The position numbers and the translations under genes are program-made. Below, in pieces: positions 32,924-39,944 of a stretch of DNA of 39,944 nucleotides. This DNA comes from Acidobacteriota bacterium. Its GTDB lineage: Bacteria > Acidobacteriota > Terriglobia > UBA7540. The notes under the pieces were generated by a model that worked only from the letters and a program-made list of their open reading frames with translations, had not been told where the DNA came from and did no database searches. The stretch's first letter is position 1. Each line of letters opens with the position of its first letter. The DNA lies in the NCBI GenBank assembly GCA_902812465.1, contig CADDZE010000036.1:1-39944 (forward strand), in the 5' to 3' direction.

Positions 32924-34177
32924 ATGAAAATCCTGGTGATCAACTCCGGGAGCTCGTCGCTCAAATTCCAATTGATCGAAACCAGTCCGGAGCAGATCGC
33001 GGCCCACTCTGACCGCGTGCTGGCTAAGGGGGTCGTGGAGCGGATTGGCAGCGCGGGTGCGGCGATGACCTGCGAGTTTCCCGCCGGCTCCGGCGGCCCC
33101 GTCGCGGCGCCCCCCCAACGCCTCAGTCGCCCCCTACGGGAGCACCGGCAAGCCCTGGAGGCCGCCCTCGAATGCTTGAGGCAATCACCGGGCGGGCTGC
33201 GTGACGTCCAAAAGATCGAGGGGGTCGGCCACCGTGTGGTGCATGGCGGCGAGCGATTCCAGGAGTCGGTGCTGATGGACGAGGACGTGGTGCGCGGCAT
33301 CGAGAGCTGTTCTGAACTGGCTCCCCTTCACAATCCCAACAACCTCAAGGGATATTGGGCTACGCGAGAGCTGTTGCCCCAGGCCCAGCACGTGGCCGTG
33401 TTCGACACGGCTTTCCACCACACGCTGCCGCCGCCGGCCTTTCACTACGGGATTCCCTACGCGTACTACGCCCGCCACCGGGTGCGCCGCTACGGTTTTC
33501 ACGGCACCTCCCACCGCTACCTGTCCTACCGGTTCGCACAAATTCACGGCAGGACGCGCCACGACTATAAGCTGATCACCTGCCACCTCGGCAGCGGCTG
33601 CTCAGTGTGCGCCATCGACCGTGGCCGCTCGGTTGACACATCCATGGGGTTCACGCCGCTGGAAGGCTTGCTGATGGGCACGCGCAGCGGCGACGTCGAC
33701 CCTGGCGTGCTCACCTATTTGCTGCACAGGGAAGGCCTGACGCCGCTGGACCTCGAGTCGATGCTGAACCAGCACGCCGGCCTGAAGGGGCTTTCCGGCG
33801 TTTCGGACGATATGCGCGATCTGCTGGAGGCGAGCCGGCAGGGCAACCAGCAGGCCGCGCTGGCTATCGATGTCTTTTGCTACCGGGTGAGAAAGTACAT
33901 CGGCGCCTATCTGGCAGTGCTCAGTGGCGCCCATGCCATTATTTTCGGCGGCGGCATTGGTGAGCATGCCCCGGCGATTCGAGCCCGAATCTGCGATTCC
34001 TTAGAGGCTCTGGGTATCCGCCTCGATGCGGCGAAAAACGCCGCCACGGTGGCCCGCGAGGGCGAAATCAGCAGCGGCCAGAGCGGGATCCGGGTGTGGG
34101 TGATTCCAACAAACGAAGAGCTGATGATCGCCCGTGACACCTTGCGGTGCATCCTCGGAATTCCGCATCCCGCTTGA
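32924..34177 (+). CDS. ackA: Acetate kinase
   Basis: A 417-residue enzyme that converts acetyl phosphate and ADP to acetate and ATP. The ASKHA-fold signatures are all present: MKILVINSGSSSLKFQ at the N-terminus, GVGHRVVHGGERF, PLHNPNNLKGYWA, VAVFDTAFHHTLPP, YGFHGTSHRYLSYR, CHLGSGCSVCAIDRGRSVDT, MGTRSGDVDPGVLTYLL and IIFGGGIGEHAPAIRA. The frame is open from 32873, but the family start is the ATG at 32924; no strong ribosome site is visible. It follows phosphoketolase by 159 bases in the same direction. Length is slightly above the usual 400 because of an Arg/Pro-rich insertion near residues 50-75. Confidence 0.96.
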   Translation: MKILVINSGSSSLKFQLIETSPEQIAAHSDRVLAKGVVERIGSAGAAMTCEFPAGSGGPVAAPPQRLSRPLREHRQALEAALECLRQSPGGLRDVQKIEGVGHRVVHGGERFQESVLMDEDVVRGIESCSELAPLHNPNNLKGYWATRELLPQAQHVAVFDTAFHHTLPPPAFHYGIPYAYYARHRVRRYGFHGTSHRYLSYRFAQIHGRTRHDYKLITCHLGSGCSVCAIDRGRSVDTSMGFTPLEGLLMGTRSGDVDPGVLTYLLHREGLTPLDLESMLNQHAGLKGLSGVSDDMRDLLEASRQGNQQAALAIDVFCYRVRKYIGAYLAVLSGAHAIIFGGGIGEHAPAIRARICDSLEALGIRLDAAKNAATVAREGEISSGQSGIRVWVIPTNEELMIARDTLRCILGIPHPA

Positions 34178-34327
34178 CGCCTGGGACCTCCGGTATTGGC
34201 GCCCGGCGCCTGGGGGTGGATAGTGCGCCGAGAGCTGCATCCGCGCTGAGCGCTACAATAGCCGGCCGGGTGCCTTCGGGTTCCGCGAGCACGCCTGGTA
34301 AGCGCGTCGAGGGTCGCCACCTCGCAA

Positions 34328-34356
34328 TTGACACTGGGTTGCCTTTTCGATAGGCT
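34328..34356 (+). promoter_or_regulatory. Sigma-70 type promoter before the TPR gene
   Basis: A perfect -35 box TTGACA (34328-34333) and TAGGCT (34351-34356) at the ideal 17-base spacing. The -10 keeps the first, second and last key bases. The start would be near 34363, 36 bases before the ATG. Confidence 0.5.
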
Positions 34357-34398
34357 CAAAGCGTCGAGGGGGAAGGCTCGTAAGGGAGTGTGGCAATC

Positions 34399-35283
34399 AT
34401 GAATCGGTTCACAGGGTTAGTGCTCTCGATGGTGATGGGATCGTGCGGGATCGGAATAGCGGGGCAGCCGGCGGTGGCGCCAGCCGCGAGCCAGCAGGCC
34501 GAGTCCAGCACCGGTCAGCCGCAGGGCAAACAAGGTAATACCGCTCCGGCCGCGTCAATCACCCCGGAGGAGCGGACGGCGTTTCAGGCGATTCAGAACG
34601 AGCTGGATCCCGCGCGGCAGCTCCAACTCGTCGACGATTTCGCCAAGAAGTATCCTCACAGCCCGCTGCTTACCGATGTCTACTTTTTCGGGGCCATCGC
34701 CTCACAGCAGAAGGGCAACATTCAGGGCGTCATTGACTACGGCGAGAAGAGCTTGCAGTTGAATGGCAACAACCTGCGCACGCTGCTGGTGCTTTCCTCG
34801 GTCCTGCCGCAGCCGCAAGCTTCCAAAACAGACGCTGACAAAGCGAAGAATCTGGCGGCAGCCGAGGCCGATGCCAACAAAGCGTTGCAGCTGATTGCTC
34901 AGCTCCCTAAGCCGCCTAACCAGACGGACGAACAGTTTCAAAAGATCAAGCAGTCGCTGAATGGCGGCGCTCACGCCGCGCTGGGGATGGTTCACCTGGT
35001 GCGGGCGACGGAAGGCCTGTCCGGCCCGGACACCCAAGAGTTGGCCAAGTCAGAGGAAGAATACAAGGCTGCTGTCTCCGTTCCCAACCCCGAGCCCGAA
35101 GCCTACTACCGGCTGGGGGAAGCCTACCGCATGGACGGAAAGATCGACGAGGCCATCGACGCGTTTACGAAGGCCTCCCAGCTCGGCCAAGGCGGACCCA
35201 TCCAGACTTACGCCGACCAGCAGATTAAGACACTGAAGCAGCAGAAAGAAAAGACACAGGCTAAGCCGCCTGATAAGCCCTGA
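34399..35283 (+). CDS. Exported TPR-repeat protein
   Basis: A 294-residue protein with a signal peptide-like start (MNRFTGLVLSMVMGSCGIGI, then AGQPAVA). The cysteine in MGSCGIG could make it a lipoprotein, though the box is not classical. A Gln/Ala/Pro-rich linker follows (APAASQQAESSTGQPQGKQG). Residues about 60-280 are TPR-like helices (AFQAIQNELDPARQLQLVDD, DVYFFGAIASQQKGNIQGVI, YYRLGEAYRMDGKIDEAIDA). The C-terminus is Lys/Gln rich (QQKEKTQAKPPDKP). TPR proteins bind partner proteins; which one is unknown. GTG at 34390 is an alternative start; ATG at 34399 has GGGAG ten bases upstream. It has its own promoter at 34328-34356. Confidence 0.82.
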   Translation: MNRFTGLVLSMVMGSCGIGIAGQPAVAPAASQQAESSTGQPQGKQGNTAPAASITPEERTAFQAIQNELDPARQLQLVDDFAKKYPHSPLLTDVYFFGAIASQQKGNIQGVIDYGEKSLQLNGNNLRTLLVLSSVLPQPQASKTDADKAKNLAAAEADANKALQLIAQLPKPPNQTDEQFQKIKQSLNGGAHAALGMVHLVRATEGLSGPDTQELAKSEEEYKAAVSVPNPEPEAYYRLGEAYRMDGKIDEAIDAFTKASQLGQGGPIQTYADQQIKTLKQQKEKTQAKPPDKP

Positions 35284-35454
35284 CCACCGCGGCCGGGGTC
35301 CGGGAAGGGACGTCGCGTCCACCAAGGAGCCAGCCGCTGAGAGAATCGGGTGCGCCTCTCGAGGAGCCGAAGCTGAAGGGATACTGCCAAGCAGAGCCGG
35401 GGCAGGTTTCCTCCGTTCTCGCGGTGCAGGGCTGGTCAAAGCCTCAAGCGGAGC

Positions 35455-36159
35455 ATGGGCAAACCCGGCTGGGAAGAATTGCAGAAACTGATCGGCTATG
35501 CCTTCCGCGACCCTCAGCTATTGCTCGAGGCCCTCACTCACTCATCGTATGCGCGAGAAGCGTCGCGCCCGAGCCGCGACAATGAGCAGCTAGAGTTTCT
35601 GGGCGATGCAGTCCTCAACTTTGTCGTCAGCGTGCGCCTGGCGGATGAATTTCCGCAGTACGAAGAGGGCAAGCTCTCCCGTGCCCGCGCCCGGTTAGTG
35701 GCGGCGGAGCACTTGGCCTCAGTAGCCGCTACGCTGGGTCTGGGCCAGTATCTGCGGCTCGGCCGCGGCGAGGAGAAGACCGGAGGCCGCGACAAATCCA
35801 GGCTGCTGGTGGACGCGCTGGAAGCCCTGATCGCCGCCATCTACCGCGACGGGGGATTGCGGGCCGCCCAGCGCTTTATCCGAAATTTCATCCTGCCAGA
35901 GAACCTGAGCGCCGTGGCCAACGAACTCTTCTCGGTGGATTACAAATCGGCGTTGCAAGAAAGCTTGCAAGCGCGCCACCTCGGCCCGGCCACTTACCGG
36001 GTGGTGGCCGAGACCGGTCCGGAACACCGTAAGACGTTTACCATCGAAGCGGTTGCCGCCGAAAACTTGGTGGCCCGCGGCACAGGCCCTAGCAAGAAGA
36101 TCGCCGAGCAGCAGGCTGCCAAGGTTTTGCTGGAGCGTTTTCGGGAAGCCACCGAATGA
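35455..36159 (+). CDS. rnc: Ribonuclease III
   Basis: A 234-residue double-strand-specific endoribonuclease that processes rRNA precursors and structured mRNAs in the cytoplasm. The catalytic RNase III signature NEQLEFLGDAVL lies at residues 43-54, with E47 and D51; the second metal pair is D120/E123 in LLVDALEALIAAIYRDGG. The C-terminal double-stranded RNA-binding domain runs from about 160 (VDYKSALQESLQARHLGPAT) to GTGPSKKIAEQQAAKVLLER. Length and layout are normal. The ATG is followed by GKPGWEELQKLIGYAFRDPQ as in other family members. Upstream spacing is 171 bases. lepB follows in the same direction. Confidence 0.97.
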   Translation: MGKPGWEELQKLIGYAFRDPQLLLEALTHSSYAREASRPSRDNEQLEFLGDAVLNFVVSVRLADEFPQYEEGKLSRARARLVAAEHLASVAATLGLGQYLRLGRGEEKTGGRDKSRLLVDALEALIAAIYRDGGLRAAQRFIRNFILPENLSAVANELFSVDYKSALQESLQARHLGPATYRVVAETGPEHRKTFTIEAVAAENLVARGTGPSKKIAEQQAAKVLLERFREATE

Positions 36160-36317
36160 CGCGCACACGAGCAGGCTGCGGGCTACCCGGGCTGGGTCCC
36201 TGAGACCCTTGGCAGTTGTGGCGCCGCAGCGTGGCGCTGCATGCCGGGTCTCCCTTGGCAGCGCCCTCGTCGCTCTTGAGGCAATGGGCTCGCCGTGCCA
36301 CGGGTCGAGACTGTAGC

Positions 36318-37097
36318 ATGACCGGACAGGAACCAGCCGCCTACCGAAAGTCGTCCCTGCGCGACACCTTTGAGTCGCTAGTGGTCACCGTCATCCTTGC
36401 AATCTTCGGTACCACGTTTGTGGTGCAGGCCTTCAAGATTCCCACCGGCTCAATGGAAAACACGCTGCTGATCGGCGACCACTTGCTGGTGAATAAGTTT
36501 GCATTTGCCTACCAACCGGGATGGCTGCGCCACATTTTGCCCTACCGCGAGCTCCGTCGCGGCGACGTGCTGGTCTTCAAGTTTCCCGGCACCCCCGGGG
36601 AGGCGCAGGAGCCCGGGGAGCATTTCGTTAAGCGGCTGATCGGCCTGCCGGGCGACCGGATCCGCATCGTGAACCGGCAGGTTTTCGTCAACGGGCAGGC
36701 GCTGCAGGAGCCTTACGTGCGACACTACGCGCCCAGTGTCCCGTTCCGGGGTGACAATTTCCCGCCCCTCGAGATGGTGGAAACGCGTTCAGCGGCCGAA
36801 TTGCGCTGGAGCGAAGAGATCCAGGATTACATGCGGAACGGCGAGCTGGTCGTGCCACCGGCGAACTACTTTGCCATGGGGGACAACCGCGAGAACAGTT
36901 GGGACAGCCGGTTCTGGGGCTTTGTACCTCGCACCCTGATTACCGGCCGTCCGCTCCTGATTTACTGGTCCTTCGAGACGCCGGAAGGCGAGTACGAACG
37001 CAATTCGCTCGGCGACCGCCTCTCCCAAATGGTGGATTTGATCATCCACTTTCCCACTAAGACGCGCTGGCGGCGCACACTGCGGCTGGTGCGCTGA
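36318..37097 (+). CDS. lepB: Signal peptidase I
   Basis: A 259-residue membrane serine protease that removes Sec and Tat signal peptides at the outer face of the inner membrane. One N-terminal membrane helix (ESLVVTVILAIFGTTFVVQA, about 19-38) precedes the catalytic Ser45 in IPTGSMENTLLIGDH. The general base is Lys105 in HFVKRLIGLPGDRIRIV, and box E reads YFAMGDNRENSWDSRFWGFV. All family boxes are present. The frame is open from 36216, but that part has no homology; ATG at 36318 fits the family. No strong ribosome site is visible. The AsmA-like gene starts 51 bases downstream. Confidence 0.96.
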   Translation: MTGQEPAAYRKSSLRDTFESLVVTVILAIFGTTFVVQAFKIPTGSMENTLLIGDHLLVNKFAFAYQPGWLRHILPYRELRRGDVLVFKFPGTPGEAQEPGEHFVKRLIGLPGDRIRIVNRQVFVNGQALQEPYVRHYAPSVPFRGDNFPPLEMVETRSAAELRWSEEIQDYMRNGELVVPPANYFAMGDNRENSWDSRFWGFVPRTLITGRPLLIYWSFETPEGEYERNSLGDRLSQMVDLIIHFPTKTRWRRTLRLVR

Positions 37098-37148
37098 GGT
37101 TTGGAGGGGCCAGGCGTAACCGCCCCAGCTCGGCAAACGGGTGAATGA

Positions 37149-39779
37149 GTGAAACCTCTCTCGCGGCAGCGTGCCCGCTTGATTCTCGGCGCCCTCGGTC
37201 TGTTAGCCCTGCTGGCTCTTTTACTCCCCTCGCTGCTGAACGTTGACCCGTACCGCGCCCGGTTGCGACTGGCGCTCGAACGTAAGTTAATGCGCAAGGT
37301 CGATTTCGGCCGATTGTCCCTGCACCTTTTGCCCCGCCCCAGCCTGGATATCGCCGACGTGGTGATTGAGGAGGATCCAAACTTCGGCGCGGAACCCTTC
37401 GCTCGCGCCGACCGCATTAGCTGTGACCTTCGCTGGCGGAGTCTGTGGCATTCGCGCCTGGACATTGCCCAGCTTTACCTGGAAAATCCCACGCTCAACC
37501 TGGTTCGCAAGGCCGACGGCGAGTGGAACGTGGGGAGCTTTCTGAAGACCGCTAACCCCGCTTCGCCCTCGCCCGCCTCCCCGGCGGCGGAGGACCTGGA
37601 CCTAGTGGCTGACGGCGGGCGCCTCAACTTCAAGGTAGGCAACGTCAAGAAGCCGCTCGCGGTCACCGACCTTGCCGCCCGCCTTACCTTCCGGCGGCAG
37701 GAAGGCCAAATTCGATTCCGACTGACCGGTAATCCCGTCCGCGCCGACTTGGCTCTGCCCACGCCCGGCACGGTCGAGGTGGCAGGCGACTGGATGCCCG
37801 GGCCTGACCTGCAAGGCCCCCTGGACGCGACGCTGCGAACACGCGGGTCACTCCTATACGACTGGATTCCCTTGCTGACCGGGCGGAACCCGGGCATCTA
37901 CGGCGAGCTGGACTCGGTGCTGAGGCTGACTGGGTCCGTCTCCCAGCTTCGCTTGGAAGGGCAAGGTCGGCTCTCCCAACTTCATCGCTGGGAATCGTTG
38001 CCACCGGCGGCTGAGCTCCCAGTCGAGCTTTATATGCGTGGCAACTTGGACCGCCGCCGTGGGCGCGCCTCCATTGAGGCCCTCGATGCGAGCTTTGGAG
38101 GATCACGCCTCCACTTGAGTGGCACCCTGCAACCGTTAGCTACTGCGCCGCAGGCGGATGTGGTGCTGGCGGTGGAGCGCGCGCGGCTGGAGGACCTCGA
38201 AGCTCTAGCGCGCCGACTGTTCGGCCGGCCGGGGCCCGTGGTGTCGTCCGGCAGGGTTGATGGCTTGGTGGCCGTTCAGGGTGTTTGGCCAGCATTACGC
38301 TACGGAGGCTTTCTAACGGGACAGCAGGTGGCGTTCTCTGCCGCTGGGAGAGCCTGGCGGGTGCCCGAAGTCGATCTCAAACTCGACCATCAACAAGTTC
38401 GGGTGTTGCCCGTGCGTATGGTACTCGGCCCACACCTCGAGCTGGGAGCGGAAGGCAAACTCCAGCTGCCTCCGCTGCCGCATCCGGCGCGCGGGGGGAA
38501 AGGGAACCCGCCTCTCTACGACTTCGAGATTTCGCTTCAGAATGCTCCCCTACATGATCTTTTGGCCCTGGCGCGGGAACTGGGGTCGCCAGCCGCCGCC
38601 CCCCTGGATGCTGAAGGCTTCGGCACCGCCGCCGTGCGCCTGACGGGGCACGCGTGGCCGCGGACGCAGGCGGCGCTGCTCGCCGGCCTCACGGGTGAGG
38701 GTGAGCTTCGCCGCGCCCGCCTCCTTCTCCCTGGCCTAAACCAGCCTGTCGAGCTTCGGCGCGCCCACCTTGAGATTCAGGGTGACCGGGTGATGGTGCG
38801 TCCTTTGGCCGGAGCGGTAGGTTCGACATCGTTCGTGGCGGTGCTCCAGCATCAAGGCGAGCGCCAGGCACCTTGGAGCTTCGATTTGCGCGTCGAGCGC
38901 CTCAGCGTCGAGGAGGGCGCAGCTTGGTTTGAGGCGCTAGGGCATCCTTCGCCGCCTTCGCTACTCGAGCGCATTCCTTTCCTCCGCTCGCTGGCGGCGC
39001 GGCGATCGGCGCGCTCCAGCCTGTTCGCGGCACTCGACGCGCAGGGGCAGTTTTCGGCGGCAGTAGTCAGCTACCGCTCGGTGGTGCTGCGTGACTTCCG
39101 CGCCCGGGCCGATATCAGCGACCGGAAGCTTCGGTTTCTGGATGCGAGCTTCCGTGCGGGGAGCGGTCACGGCGCGGGCGGCTTGGAGGTGAACTTGGCG
39201 GACCTCCCGGCGGCGGTGGCTGTGGACGTTCGCCTCGACTCGATGAAGATCCAGGGTCTGACTGCATACCTCCCCTCGGCCTTGCGGGGAATGCGTGGAA
39301 CGTGCTCCGCGCGGGCCCATCTCGTGGGGCGGGGGCTGTCGCGGCCGGAGCTGGCCGCGAGCCTGATGGGCCGTGGCACGCTGAGCCTGCGGAACGTCTC
39401 GCTGGGAGGATTCGATCCCGTGTTGGCCGTGGCTCGTGCCAATGCCTGGAATGACATCGCACCTTCGCGCGCCGAATGCACCCTGCACTCGGCGTCCATT
39501 GATTTCAGTGTGCGCGGAGGAACGATAACTTTCCAAAGTCATCCCCTGGAGATTCGCGGGGCCCGTTTCGAACTCCGAGGTATCGCGGACGAGCACGGAT
39601 CCATCAATATTGACGTCCGCGCGGATCTGCACCCTCTTGTTTGTCGGCGGGCCAAAGGGTCTGCAGGGGCCGATTCGAGCGTGAGGAGCTTGCGTCTCGC
39701 CGGCCCGCTGCGCAGGCTGCGTCTGCTTGAGGTACTCGAAAGCCATGACGCAAAGATCGAGACTCGCCGCACGCAATGA
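37149..39779 (+). CDS. AsmA-family protein
   Basis: An 876-residue protein with an N-terminal membrane anchor (LILGALGLLALLALLLPSLL, about 11-30) and a large periplasmic part made of beta-rich repeats. The first domain after the anchor (PYRARLRLALERKLMRKVDF, GRLSLHLLPRPSLDIADVVI, then ARADRISCDLRWRSLWHSRL, DIAQLYLENPTLNLVRKADG, EWNVGSF) is the standard AsmA N-terminal pattern. The C-terminal region (GLTAYLPSALRGMRGTCSAR, LMGRGTLSLRNVSLGGFDPV) fits the AsmA C-terminal half. AsmA-like proteins are thought to bridge the envelope and move phospholipids to the outer membrane. The start is GTG at 37149 without a strong ribosome site. It follows lepB by 51 bases and is probably in the same operon. 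Confidence 0.88.
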   Translation: MKPLSRQRARLILGALGLLALLALLLPSLLNVDPYRARLRLALERKLMRKVDFGRLSLHLLPRPSLDIADVVIEEDPNFGAEPFARADRISCDLRWRSLWHSRLDIAQLYLENPTLNLVRKADGEWNVGSFLKTANPASPSPASPAAEDLDLVADGGRLNFKVGNVKKPLAVTDLAARLTFRRQEGQIRFRLTGNPVRADLALPTPGTVEVAGDWMPGPDLQGPLDATLRTRGSLLYDWIPLLTGRNPGIYGELDSVLRLTGSVSQLRLEGQGRLSQLHRWESLPPAAELPVELYMRGNLDRRRGRASIEALDASFGGSRLHLSGTLQPLATAPQADVVLAVERARLEDLEALARRLFGRPGPVVSSGRVDGLVAVQGVWPALRYGGFLTGQQVAFSAAGRAWRVPEVDLKLDHQQVRVLPVRMVLGPHLELGAEGKLQLPPLPHPARGGKGNPPLYDFEISLQNAPLHDLLALARELGSPAAAPLDAEGFGTAAVRLTGHAWPRTQAALLAGLTGEGELRRARLLLPGLNQPVELRRAHLEIQGDRVMVRPLAGAVGSTSFVAVLQHQGERQAPWSFDLRVERLSVEEGAAWFEALGHPSPPSLLERIPFLRSLAARRSARSSLFAALDAQGQFSAAVVSYRSVVLRDFRARADISDRKLRFLDASFRAGSGHGAGGLEVNLADLPAAVAVDVRLDSMKIQGLTAYLPSALRGMRGTCSARAHLVGRGLSRPELAASLMGRGTLSLRNVSLGGFDPVLAVARANAWNDIAPSRAECTLHSASIDFSVRGGTITFQSHPLEIRGARFELRGIADEHGSINIDVRADLHPLVCRRAKGSAGADSSVRSLRLAGPLRRLRLLEVLESHDAKIETRRTQ

Positions 39780-39825
39780 TGCACGCGGCCTGGGAATCGA
39801 GATCCTTTGTCGTTTTGGAGGTCGG

Positions 39826-39944
39826 ATGTCAGTCGCGGTAAATAAACGTGAGGCGTGGTTGCTGCTGTTGGTGGCAATCCTGGTGGCAGTTTCAACCGCG
39901 GCGGCGGCGGAGGCGCCGCTGATCGATCCGGGTCTGTTCAAGGG
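39826..39944 (+). CDS. N-terminal part of an exported protein, runs off the window
   Basis: ATG at 39826 has GGAG seven bases upstream and opens a frame that continues to the window end (39 codons). It starts with a basic N-region and a strong hydrophobic core (MSVAVNKREAWLLLLVAILV, then AVSTAAAAEAPLIDPGLFK), a clear signal peptide with a likely cleavage after AAAA or AEA. The mature part visible is too short to identify. It starts 46 bases after the AsmA-like gene and is likely in the same operon. Confidence 0.65.
   Translation, partial: MSVAVNKREAWLLLLVAILVAVSTAAAAEAPLIDPGLFK

Noticed and set aside
38961-39941. Minus-strand frame of 326 codons at the right edge
   Set aside because: Shadow of the AsmA-like gene in GC-rich DNA; low-complexity Arg/Pro/Ala composition.

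Overview
The window is a GC-rich bacterial chromosome segment dominated by flagellar biogenesis and motility genes. The mix of gene families (flgBC-fliEFGHIJ, FlbD-MotA-MotB, a two-domain flagellin with FlaG/FliD/FliS, sigma-54 activators, a phosphoketolase/acetate kinase pair, AsmA-like and TPR proteins) suggests a Gram-negative soil-type bacterium. My best guess is Acidobacteriota; this is inference, since no rRNA or other phylogenetic marker gene is present.

Layout. (1) 1-2617: left edge with the N-terminal part of an ISNCY-like transposase, a small cold-shock protein with its own promoter, and a decayed serine beta-lactamase-like hydrolase (one in-frame stop plus two frame changes). (2) 2703-9507, minus strand: basal-body and export operon flgB-flgC-fliE-fliF-fliG-fliH-fliI-fliJ. 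(3) 9530-14933, minus strand, directly upstream of flgB: five regulatory genes. Read in transcription order they are an OmpR-type response regulator, a degenerate histidine kinase, a sigma-54 activator with no DNA-binding domain and a degenerate receiver, a soluble histidine kinase, and a complete FleR/NtrC-type sigma-54 activator. (4) 14934-15461: a 528-base intergenic region without a gene but rich in inverted repeats. (5) 15462-17350, minus strand: flbD-motA-motB. (6) 17742-22837, plus strand: three glycosyltransferases, two of them fused to TPR repeats, ending just before the flagellin gene. (7) 22987-26194, plus strand: flagellin, flaG, fliD, fliS. The flagellin gene is preceded by a near-perfect sigma-28 (FliA) promoter, TAAA-N15-GCCGATAG. 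(8) 26124-29918, minus strand: a soluble hybrid histidine kinase that overlaps fliS tail to tail, then a run of three exported proteins (TlpA-like thioredoxin, esterase, small hypothetical protein). (9) 30365-34177, plus strand: phosphoketolase and acetate kinase. (10) 34399-39944, plus strand: TPR lipoprotein/periplasmic protein, RNase III, signal peptidase I, a large AsmA-family protein and the start of another exported protein.

How it fits together. The regulatory block probably controls the hierarchy: sigma-54 activators switch on basal-body genes, and sigma-28 then switches on flagellin and, probably, flbD-motAB. The glycosyltransferases sit where flagellin-modifying enzymes are found in other bacteria and may glycosylate the filament. 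The right part of the window is metabolic and housekeeping: phosphoketolase makes acetyl phosphate, which acetate kinase turns into acetate and ATP; RNase III, signal peptidase and AsmA serve RNA processing and the envelope. The flagellar genes flhAB, fliMNPQR, flgDE and fliK, and the sigma-28 gene itself, are not in the window.
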